A stretch of DNA of 64,000 nucleotides from Straminergon stramineum (Eukaryota; Streptophyta; Bryopsida; Hypnales; Calliergonaceae). Below are positions 24,401 through 34,700 of this stretch, piece after piece. Below the pieces are notes generated by a model. That model did not search any database, had not been told where the DNA came from, and saw nothing but the letters and a program-made list of their open reading frames with translations. The stretch spans positions 22,672,906-22,736,905 of the forward strand of contig OY987264.1 in NCBI GenBank assembly GCA_963920665.1. Direction: 5' to 3'. Within the stretch, counting starts at the first letter, position 1; every line of letters begins with the position of its first letter. The translations under genes were made by a program, and so were the position numbers.

Positions 24401-25904
24401 CATTCATTTAGAAATATTGTGGGCATTCTTAGAGATTTTCTATGGACGTGGAACAATGTATGAGAGGGTAATGCTTGCTTCATTTGTCTCTCATATGCTT
24501 TATTATGGAACAGAGTACATCCTTCATCAAAAGCATGGTCATACCACTGGGGGCAATTGGATGAGTAGAGAGACTCGCACTGATTGCCTCATATCTTGTC
24601 ATGCTGCTGTTAACTATGTTAGAATGATGAGAAATAATTACCCTCATTTGCCATGCCCATTAAGTAACATTGGTTCAGATTGTTGTGAGGACTTTTTTTC
24701 CCTCCTTGGACAACAAGTGAAAAATAAACATACATTTTCTGTTGGAGAAGCTATTGAAAGATGTTCTCACATTGGTAGAACTGAGCAAGTTAAATATTCT
24801 GATGATGGAATATCATTTGCTCAATCCCGGCGGAGGAAGAATATATGGTGGTCATCAAATGCCCAAGTGGCAGGTTCTAACTTGTGTGATTATGCCTCAG
24901 TGACTGATGAGAATCTTAAGAAGGCTTGGTGTGAAGGCATTGTTATGGCACAGAATAGGGCTGAGAGGGTTGCCATGAAGGAGGTACTTCAAACATTAGG
25001 GAAGTGGACTGACCCTTTCCCCCATTCTTTTAGTCATGAATCATTAGCTCATGATACACATGAAAATTATACAAAAAGAACTAACAATCATGTTGTTGAT
25101 GATGGGCCTCTTAGAGAAGCTATAGTAGTTTTACAATCAACATTGTTACATACTGAGCAAAGTGATAATTTAGATAGTAGAATTTTGAGTGTAGGCTCAA
25201 AACACTCTTCTACAATTGAAGTACCAGGTAAAGGTCAAGTGTATAAGATGAGATTAATTTTTGAATTGAACATACACTCCCTTGAGAAGTTGCCTTTGGA
25301 TAGGTTGAGGCATGTAAGATATAAAAGTACAAATCTAGATGCTTATGTGTATGATGATGATCAAGTGCATATTGGATTATTTGATGATGTTGGGCTTTTG
25401 TTTGATGAGGGTAATGGGAAGTTGCTATGGCACATTGGAAGGGTGCAAAAAATAGTCAAGGCTGTTGGAGAAAAAGGAGCCCAAGTGGATTATGTTCAAA
25501 GTGTTTCACTTTTTGATGAGAAAATCAGTATATTGCCAAAGTTTTATAAGCACATTGCAGGATTGCAGTATACATATGGAGGTTATGAAGGAGCTGAATG
25601 TGACTTCATTGGTTTAGAGAGTATTGTATGCATTGTTACAATAGTCATTGATGTGGATAAAGACATTTATACATTGGCTGTAGAAGATCGTGATGCCTTG
25701 GATAAGTATGTGGATTGTGAGATGAAGCGTAGAGGCTCATGTAGTGGAGTTAGAAGTAGAGAGAAGGAGTGCACTACATGTGTAATTGCCACAGCTCCTT
25801 CCAAAAGAGGGAGACCTCAGAAGGCCCCTATAGTTTTAGCAAATACTAGTCTAATATCTTCTTCAAACACCCCCATAAGGCACTCTACAAGGTTAAAAAA
25901 ATAG
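21481..25904 (+). CDS. Putative transposase: paired ZF-HD-like fingers, C2H2 finger, P-like core, AT-hook
   Basis: Two exons (21481-22402 and 22492-25904) join in phase across an 89-bp GT-AG intron and give about 1,444 residues. I chose the ATG at 21481 because it precedes the first finger; the frame is open upstream to 21370. Residues about 9-43 and 59-90 are two ZF-HD-type dimerisation fingers ending CDCCSCHRSFH and CGACGCHRSLH, with the upstream (V)DGC. A further Cys cluster (WCDPCQKEMC) lies near 228-237. A C2H2/BED-like finger lies at C319-C322-H337-H343. DPIHVGKKLRNPL (Asp849) matches the D..H..K..RN motif of P-element/THAP9 transposases, and SDCCEDFFS (Asp1037, Glu1040) resembles their C-terminal D..E.FF catalytic block. 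RGRPQK near 1413 is an AT-hook in a basic tail. The first catalytic Asp is not identified. The gene fills an element with perfect ends, so transposase is the likely role. Confidence 0.82.
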
Positions 25905-26076
25905 GTGTTTCATTCTTCATATATCTTATGAAGTTTTTTTTAATAAATATGCAACCCAACATTTTCTACAAGTATTTTATTTAATTTGACCTTCACCCAA
26001 CTTTTTGGTTGTTTTAATTCCATATAATTTTTACAAAAGCAGTCCTCTAAGCCATTTTAATGCCGATGACCCCTGT

Positions 26077-26103
26077 ATATAATATGGGAGTTGCGTACCC
26101 GGG
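26077..26103 (-). repeat. Right terminal inverted repeat (27 bp)
   Basis: This is the exact reverse complement of 18192-18218, followed at 26104-26111 by the GACAAGAT target duplication. Confidence 0.95.
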
Positions 26104-26111
26104 GACAAGAT

Positions 26112-29100
26112 GTGGCCTTGTTTAGGGATGTTCAATCTTAGTCCCTAATTATTGAACTATTCATTTATGTTCATTCAAGAAAGAAATGTAATTTTTTATG
26201 TAAAGTAGGCCCTTTGACCCCAATAGCTTATGATGTGGAAATACCACACCTTAAAAGGCTCTATATAATTTAATTTGCCTTTGATGCATTGCTTGATTTA
26301 CTTCCTGTCTTTTCAATTTTCACATCTATTTATAATCATAAAAGGAGCTTTTTATGGATTTTTTTGTTAGCACTATGCTTTTATGATATGATTTTATATT
26401 CATATTCTTACTAAACATAAGAGTTAATTTTTAAACCTATACAAATCAGCTTTCTTTGCTAAGCAATACTATAGGTATTTTAGTCCCACTACATATACCA
26501 CATGATGTGGCTTCTTTCATAATACATGGGCTCTCAAATCTAAATTACCTCTAGGTGGATTGTACCACCCTCCCACCTACTAAGGGTGATGGTTTAAATG
26601 GCTATATGTCCACCACCTATTTGATGTAACTACCCCCATTATGGCCATCTCTATGTGCTTTCCCTCCCATTTTCAAATTAGTCAACATATAGTGGCTTCT
26701 CTGCCTCATTTCTTTTCTCTCTCACTGTGATAGTTGAATTTTGGGAGTGTGGTGTTTACTTACTTACTTTCTTGCAAGACTCTTGAAATTCAAGCAATTG
26801 CACATCACAAGAATGGCAAAAGGTCATTGGGATTCATGCACTTTGCTTAGGATTTTGGCTTTACCGTGATTACTTACCAATTTGTGATCTATTGTTTTCC
26901 TTTTTGGTTTTATGAATCTGTGACATAGATAGCAATTGGCCATTGCTGAAGACACTTGTTACATCTTCACTAACATGACATTGGATTGTTGTGTGATTGG
27001 GACGGGTATAGATGAGGCGTGGCCTTCAAGTTCTAAACTCCCATTTTTGAAGTACTTGGAGCAAGTTTTTTCTAGCACTTAGACATCTTGTCAACTTTTT
27101 GTCCTCACTTATATGGATATTTTCATTGGATCACACTTGGATTTAGAGGCTTATAAATTATTGTACCAACACCAAAGTGTCATATCTTGACACTTTTGGG
27201 ACTTGCCTAAGTTTGAGATGTTTTATTCTATTTTTACCAAGGTTATGCTTGGATTCACATTTGGCCACAAAGCTAGGTTTTGGAAAGTTGAAGCCCTGTT
27301 TCAGTCTTAGTCTCTTCTATGAATATGAAAATTCTAATTATATTAAATTTATAAAAAAAAATAGAATTGTACTATGTATTAATGTGTGTCCACCCCCAAG
27401 TCTGTATCATTTTTTCGGGCCTTTTGGGCGTCGTTTTGCACACCACCATTGAAATTCATTAGTGATGAACTATACTGACTAGTGTTTTTTCTCTGGCAAT
27501 TTGTTGTCAATTTGCACCAAAATAATAGGTCTTGCAATAGGCTTACAAAACATAAATAGTAAATTCTTGGATGAAATTGCCAAAAAACTTCAAATTATAA
27601 AAAGATCTTGGATGAAAATATAACTATGGATATATGGTATATGCTAATGTGATATTTTCTATCCAATATATGGATGAAATTTGGAGCACCACTATAATAT
27701 CGAATATTGTCACTTTGGCACTTCACCAAAAATGAAAAAACAAACAATCTGATACTGACTACCCAACAAATTCTTCATCAGTCACGTTGGTTCTATGGTA
27801 GATGGTGATAATTCTGTGCGTGTTCTAACAATTGCCCTATAGGTAGAACAAAAAGTGTTCTTCTGACATTGTTAAAACAGTGCCTTTGATGATGTCTTTG
27901 ATATATGGACGTGATTTGAAATGGTGTTGGACACTTTTGGAGTTGAGAATGGTGAACTTTTAAACCATACTTGGAGAATTTATAAATGCAATTGTAGAGT
28001 TAATGAGTCTCTTATAATATTTTCATTTTAAGTTCAGGAGTTGTCAGAGCCTGATCGACAAACCTTCAGATCTAATTTTATAATCTAATTTTTCAAAGTT
28101 GGCATGTGTGCCAAGTTTTGTATCCTCCCAGGACCATACATGAACCAAAGGGAGGCCACCTAAAATTAAGGCACTCACATTTGGTAGGTCTAACTGCACC
28201 ATTCAAGGATAGATGCTTCACTTTTATTGATGTCCTCTACGAACATAAATAGCACCCTATGGCAATTGTGTTTAAAAAATCATATTTAATTCAGCGTACC
28301 AGCAAAAATTATGAAAAAAATTGCTTCTCAATTCATTTTCTCTTTTCTTACTCTTTAAAATTCATCTAAATTGTTCAGATCACAATTTTGGACTGTGGAA
28401 GCAAAAACGCTCTTAAATGAGCAGTTTCTGCACCATCTACCTTATGACCAGAGTTCCTCTTCCTCTTCTTCTTCTTCATGAGTGAGTCTGACAAAGTCGA
28501 CGCCTGCTGTGAGTTGTCTGTCTGTCTGTCTGTCTCTCTCGCCCACTGGACTCTTCAGTTGCTCGAATCCCAAGTTCATCCATGTGCATTATTGCAGAGT
28601 GATTGCATCATCTCCTCCGTCCAGTGCATGCTCCAATGTCGATCGTCACAAATAAACCTCTACAGTTAAGCCCTTCAACGCGAGAATTCGATCCCCAGTT
28701 CCCCACCGGCCGGCTTCATGGAGCCCGAATCTCAGAATCACAACAGAGCATTCTTGGGAGCAAACGAAGTTCATTGATTTCGGGAATGGATGTGGATGGC
28801 TTCTCGATCTCAGAGTGCACGTGAAAACCCACCTGCAGTACTGCTCATGTGAAGCAGCCGCCGACCAAGATGTGTGCAGGATGTAGCTGGGGAATGTAGT
28901 TAGTACCGAGTCGTTGCAGTACTAGGCAGGCAGGGATTTGTGGGTTCAAAAGAAATTCCAGCTAAGTTTAACAGAAAGGATTCCCTGTTTTCAGGATGGC
29001 ACGCTCTGTCTAATCTCGCCTCTGAGGCAGCTTTCAAGTTCCAACTCCTAGTTTGCGAGTGATCAGCTCGATCTGGCGCGCGGGTCCGAGTAATCGCACG

Positions 29101-29745
29101 TCAATCGCAAGGACATCAGAGTACCGTTTTCCTGATAAAGTTTCAGATCCAGCTTCAATTCATCGGCATTGATTTCTCGCAACGGTCGTGAGCTCAACTT
29201 TGGTGACTTCTGGTGGGAAGCTCCTGGTGATCTCGCATCGTTGCTTTCGTAGGGCTCCGACGTTGGAGACGGAACTCGAGTCTTGTATTTGAGGAACTTT
29301 GAATTGCCCACAGCGAGCTTGGTTGCGAAGGACATTCGTTCTTGCTCTAAGACCTGCAGACGTACTGGATTGCTCTCCCTGCCTCTGTTTTCTTACTTGT
29401 ACCCCTGAACTTACTTCCGCGTGAGTTTCAAGTGCAGTTCTAGATGCATTCGCCGATTTCGTCTTCAGATCGTCTCTCTCTTGTAAATGCTCGTGATCAG
29501 GTATCCATTATGACCTTATCCATTTCTGACACGCAAATATTTTCAGATCTTGGTGCTATTTTGGTGTCTGAATGCTCACATCCCACATTTGCCAGTTTTC
29601 CTTCACGAATGGTGTTTAACAAGATTTGCTATCAATCTCATTGTGCTCAGTTGGCTGTATATGCAGATGTGCACATTCAAGAGTTGACTGGAGATTCTTC
29701 AACCCTAATCGCGGTAGCTCTTCTTCCGCAAGTCGATCTTTCTCC
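26112..29745. other. Intergenic region with right 1-kb repeat copy and glucanase promoter
   Basis: The left part holds the second copy of the 1-kb repeat. From 27,180 to about 28,400 the DNA is AT-rich and shows no gene. From about 28,450 to 29,745 it is GC-richer and holds the promoter and leader of the GH17 gene, including a CTGT microsatellite near 28,516. An open minus-strand frame of 90 codons at 29063-29335 has no recognisable domain and is probably chance. Confidence 0.45.
26220..27110 (+). repeat. Diverged ~1-kb direct repeat, right copy
   Basis: This is the partner of 17090-18060 in the same orientation. Before the transposon inserted, the two copies would have been separated by only about 250 bp, forming a near-tandem pair. 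Confidence 0.8.
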
Positions 29746-31734
29746 ATGGTTGCGCAGGACAGTGTAGGACATGGCTGTGCCTGGCAGCTTGTTATCAGCT
29801 TGGTCTTCTTTGTCTCCACTGCAGGTACTGGCCCCTGATCTTTGCAAATTGTTTGTAGGTTCAAACTCCCTACAATTATTGTACTCTCTCGCTCACTTCG
29901 TTTCTCCCTGCAGGAGCCTTTGTGGGATTCAACTACGGCAGAAATGGCGACAACCTCCCGACGCCGTCACAAACCGTGCAGCTCCTGGGAAATCTCGGCG
30001 TCACGCACGTTAGAATCTACGACACCGACCCTTCCGTTCTGAGTGCATTCCGAAACTCCAACCTCCAGCTCGTAGTCGGCGTACTCAACAGTGAGCTCAT
30101 TGACATTGGCAGCTCCAACACCTCCGCGTACACATGGCTAACTACACGAGTCGTCCCTTTTCTGAATTCGACGAATATCTACGCCATTGCGGTGGGGAAT
30201 GAGGTACTGACAGGCTTCGCTAACGCTTCGTCGTTTCTCGTGCCGGCGATGAATAACATCTACTCTGCACTCGTCGCAAACAATTTGCAGAGCAATATTA
30301 GGGTTTCGTCCCCCTGTTCCATGGAGCTTTTGGCCCAGTCGTACGTCCCTTCCTCTGGGCAATTCAACGGATCGTTTCCCGAGACCTCCCTGTTGCTTGA
30401 TTTTCTGTCCCAGACGTCGTCCCCGTTTATGCTGAATGTGTACCCCTGGAAAGCGTACACCTTGGAATCGACGGCCATTGTTTTGGACTACGCCCTGTTC
30501 ACTCCGAACGCCGGCGTTTTCGACTCGGGCACCAGTTTGACGTACTCCAGTCTGTTCGATGCGCAAGTTGACGCTGTGTACTCTGCTTTGGCAAAAGCCA
30601 ATCACTCCGACTTGGTTATTGTGGTGGGTGAAACGGGCTGGCCAACTGTAGGTGACACTGGAGAAGTCGGTGCGTCGATTGAGAACGCGCAGACTTACAA
30701 CGCCAATCTGGTGCAGCGTTTGGTGAACAGGACGGGGACGCCGGTGCGACCGGGCATCGAAATCGACACGTTCTTGTATGAGCTCTACAATGAGAATTTG
30801 AATGTTGGACCTGCGTCACAGAGAAATTTCGGTATGTTCAATGTTGATGGTACTCCATTGTATACGGTCAATCTGAACGGTAGCAGCATCAGCAGTTCCA
30901 ATGATACAGTCCCTGTTTCTGGCAACTCAATATTCCAGCGAAGCTGGTGTATTGCGAAACAGGTTAGGGATCTCTTCCACTCTCTACGCTGTTCCTATTT
31001 TAGATTTTCTTAGTTGGCTGCAGCTATGTTCTGAGGTTTGATCGCGGTGCTTGATGACACTACATTAGGGAGTACCGGAGGACGTGCTGCAAACTTCAAT
31101 CGACTTTGCTTGTGGAGTGGGGAATGTGAGTTGCACAGCCATTCAGGAGAATGGCACCTGCTTCCTTCCTAATACCAGATACTCTCATGCTTCGTGGGCA
31201 ATAAACATGTTCTACGTCAGTAGCACTGATGGAGCTTCTGTTTGCAATTTTCAAGGCGCTGCTAGACAGACTACCAGAGATCCAAGTAAGTGCAATTAGT
31301 GCTCTTCCCGAGGGATATCCGTCGCTGATTGTTTCTTCTGATGCGCTTGCAACGCCGCCCATGAAGACTAAGGGTGTTGCATTTGAATCCACGATCGGGC
31401 TCATTTATATTATTTTGCATTGATTTGCTCAATATCCTTCGTTCTACTTAATTTGCGTCGTTCTTTTGTGCAGGCTACAGTGCTTGTCTATATCCAGCCA
31501 GGTACATATCTTTGCCATCCGTCTACCTTTGTACACGAATGTATCTGAAAACATTAGCGACATTTAATTTCTCTCTTCTGATCTTGAACAAATTCTGCGT
31601 GACTCACACCGTGATTTGTCGTCTACAGCACATCAACACCCGTAAGTGGCGGCATCAAGTTGGAGCTGCCATTCACTTCAACGCAACTCCTGTATCAACT
31701 ATTTTTCATACTCCTGGCTATGAACCTGAGATAA
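29746..31734 (+). CDS. Glucan endo-1,3-beta-glucosidase, GH17 with X8 domain and GPI-type tail
   Basis: Five exons (29746-29824, 29914-30962, 31069-31285, 31474-31501, 31629-31734) have GT-AG introns and consistent phases, giving 492 residues. The N-terminus has a hydrophobic signal peptide ending near residue 26. The GH17 barrel begins AFVGFNYGRNGDNLP; the acid/base Glu is E123 in AVGNEV and the nucleophile is E266 in VVGETGWPT. After a Ser-rich linker comes an X8 (CBM43) domain from WCIAKQ (371) with VPEDVLQ, ACG, NGTCF, ASWAIN and DPSYSAC. The last exon encodes a hydrophobic tail typical of a GPI signal, so the enzyme should sit at the outer plasma membrane. Such enzymes cut callose and act at plasmodesmata, the cell plate or cell wall. 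Exon 4 has only 28 bp. I am confident of the family; the exact start could differ slightly. Confidence 0.94.
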
Positions 31735-34700
31735 CAGGGGTTGTACAGAGCTTCGCGAAGGTACTTAGCGTCCAAATAAGTATTGGACAAATTGTTTTCT
31801 TCAGGTTTTGGTGAAACTCTTCAGAAGTGCGATCGGATGGAAAGACATAGATCTAGCACATAGTTGAGTGTGTTGTAGGTACTACTTGAGGGTATTGTGA
31901 GGTATTGAGGCAGGTCTCCATGAATGGCAGACTTCCTGTCGTTTTTCATCCCTTATTAGGCGGTAGAGCAGAGTTTTTTTTGAGTGTCGAAGGGAGCATC
32001 ATTTCAGGAGGTATTGACAATTTTTGTTCTTTAGCCCTTTCGGTGGATATGACGATCAAATTTTGAAGCAACGACCTACTTTAAAGAACGATCCGACTTT
32101 TTATTCAGTGTAATTATAAATCGGGACGTGGTGACATGACCCAGCAATCGGCTCTTTCAACCTACATCATAAAAATCCAACCGACTTTTGGAAAAACAAT
32201 ATTGGATTCTTGCACCCTGCCCATTGCTAATTTTGAATCTTAACTCAGGTTGTAGTAAGGACCTATCTTGGATTCGAACTTGGTGGAATCCGTGAAGAAA
32301 TGTCGACCAATTTCCCCCACACCTGCGCGAGCTTGCGCTGGAAGACGAATGAAAACCAGAAGGTGCACTTGTGCATGTTTATCTTATTCATTTGCTTCTT
32401 GACTTATGGCGAGAACGATGTGCATCTTTGTATATGATTCGTCACTGTTTTAGGGTTAATAACAATCCATACATTATTTTCAGTGCAAAATATTTTAGGT
32501 TATTTGATCTCAATGACGCCTCACTGTTTCAATCTACAATGGCACCCATCTAGGAAGAGGATCTTGGTCACAAGTCATTACCACTCTGCCAAGGATTCAT
32601 CACACCCACCAAGCGCCATGGTGAAACCCTAGGAAGACATCAGGCAATCTATTGATATTAAGCATCTGTGATTCCAAATTTGCGTTCGTTGAACCCAAAT
32701 GGTCAATCAATCGGATCTCACTAAAATAGTTCAACGAGTTTGGGTTTTGTTTTTGACACAAATGGAAGAATATCCATTGCAAACAAAAATACAAGCAAAC
32801 CTCATCAGTCTGACACTTCCAGACTGGGAATGGAAACGGACGAGAGACATGGAATCACAAATCCGCACAAGGAGGTTTTCTTCCATCATACTTTCCTTTC
32901 AAACCTCTTGCCAAATAACTTCTTTCTACACCACTACGCATTTATGAGCGTTGTTTCAAAACCTCTGGAACTTCTACTTACCACTGATGATCAAAATTGG
33001 AAAAATAGGTAGGAGACGAAAATACAAAATTAACCACTACAAAAGAGTCGTTAAAATTTTACATTTATTCCCTAGCGAGTGGGGAAAAAAAACACAAAAC
33101 GAAATTCTCACAATTCACAAAAGGATAGGTGCACTAGTTTAGAGTACTACATGCACAATTGCTGAAATTGTACTCCATAATAACAATTTGAAAGCCTGGA
33201 GAATGTCCCTCCCTCCAATAATGGCATTGCTTCCAGTGATACTACAGTACATGAGAGGATTGGTTCAATTTAAGGTCTTGTGGCTTCATGTCACCAGTAA
33301 GAAAAGGCTTAAATTGCAACAGTTTTTCTCCAACGGTTATGCAATGACGGACCGCGAGGAATCCATGAAATTTTTCGCAGTGGTTGAAATATTGTGCAGG
33401 ATTTGCAACTACTTGAGTTTGTGCAACAATTGCAAATTTAGGCATAGACGTGCACTGGTTTCGTGTCCAAGACTTTTGCAACAAGTTTGCAGCACTTTTG
33501 CAATGATTTGTTATAGAAAATGACTAAAAGAAACCACTACAAACTCATAATTAATGACGTGTTACTGTTGTAGATGCCATACCACAGTGATTACTCAATC
33601 GTGGAAAGCATATTCCTGAAATAGCAAGTGACCGTGCACAATTATTCGGTATTTTCCACAAACAGGCTCCTTATATTCTTCAACGTTGGTGCGAGTGACA
33701 GTTTGCTTGATTCTTGCTGATCCCGTGCTGGTAGCTACGTTTGTCTGGCAGAGAGAAGAATCTGTTGAAGGGACAGCCTGAAGGCTTGACTGGGCCACCA
33801 CACTGGCACAAATAAGATACGAGGTTCAGAAAGAGCTCATTTAAGAGCTGGGAATTAATTTGGGGAGGTTAGATTTCTTGAAATATTTTTCAGAAAATTT
33901 TCTTTGAAAGAAAAATAGAATTGGCATCTAACCCAAGTCGTTTCATATGTTTTGGAGCTTCGAGGAATTAGTTATGAATTTTTGAAGTTGGAATACAATT
34001 GTCATTAAATGCGTCCACCACTACACCTCCTCAAAATGCACACAATTTGAACATGGACAGGATGAAGCAATGAGAAAGTTTACAAGTAGTGTACATTTCA
34101 AGAGGTGGATGCTTTTAGAGCCCAAGCCCTTTATAGACCTCCTACCTCATAGTTCTTAAACAAAGAGTTTCTTGTATCTAGATGGAAAAACTTGGCCTGT
34201 GACCATGCCTGGATATGACCACATCTAAATTTTTTGTTCCATTAGTTTAGGGTTAATCTTTAACCCTAAAAAGACATTGAGGACGATTCATATTTGTTGA
34301 ATGATTTATAGGAAGGTTTGCAAGATGGAAAAAATAATTTATTAGTCAATTTGGGGGTGGGGGGTAGTTTGTTTCATGAGTGTATTTTAAATAAATAGTA
34401 TTTGATCTCCCTCACTATCATATTCTTGATTTTTCAAAAGAAGAAGATGCTTAATCCATAGATCACCCTTGTAGTGTATTTTTGTCACTTCTTGCTCTAT
34501 TCTCTTGATGTGAATTTTAGCCATAAAAATGATATTTTATGAATTTGAGCCCACCCAATGACATGATGTTTATCTAGTGTAATTTCAACTCCAACTAGAA
34601 AATTCTAAAACTTCTAAAACTTCAATCTTTTATTGCAATTTGAACTTTGGGCATATGACCATGGTTTGTTGATTTTCTGATTTTAGAATGGCATGGTAAC

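Larger units (their letters stand above)
18192..26103 (+). mobile_element. Intact 7.9-kb P-like DNA transposon with ZF-HD-type fingers
   Basis: The element is bounded by perfect 27-bp terminal inverted repeats (18192-18218 and 26077-26103) that begin CCCGGGTACGCAACTCCC. It is flanked by an exact 8-bp duplication, GACAAGAT. It carries one large spliced gene of about 1,444 codons (21481-25904) with no stop or frameshift, preceded by about 3.2 kb of leader DNA. An 8-bp duplication is typical of P, hAT and KDZ-type elements. The protein shows a D..H..K.LRN.L motif and a D..EDFFS motif like those of P-element/THAP9 transposases, and no hAT dimerisation motif. Perfect ends and an unbroken gene suggest recent activity. 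The family assignment is inference; the structural boundaries are seen directly. Confidence 0.9.

Noticed and set aside
18192..26103. Assignment of the large transposon to the hAT superfamily
   Set aside because: The 8-bp duplication would fit, but I see no hAT C-terminal dimerisation motif, and the D..H..K..RN and D..EDFFS motifs resemble P/THAP9 instead.
18192..26103. Assignment of the large transposon to the KDZ group
   Set aside because: Cys-rich N-terminal motifs and 8-bp duplications also occur in KDZ elements, but the fingers here match ZF-HD (CGCHR.(F/L)H) and I do not see a KDZ-type core. A profile search would decide.
17090..27110. The two flanking 1-kb repeats as LTRs of a retrotransposon containing the big gene
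   Set aside because: They are far too diverged compared with the perfect inverted repeats, there is no gag-pol, and the 8-bp duplication lies between the repeats and the inverted repeats, so the inner element inserted independently.
29063..29335. Minus-strand 90-codon open frame upstream of the glucanase gene
   Set aside because: It lies in the GC-rich leader of the plus-strand gene, has no recognisable domain and no visible splice partners. Most likely a chance frame.
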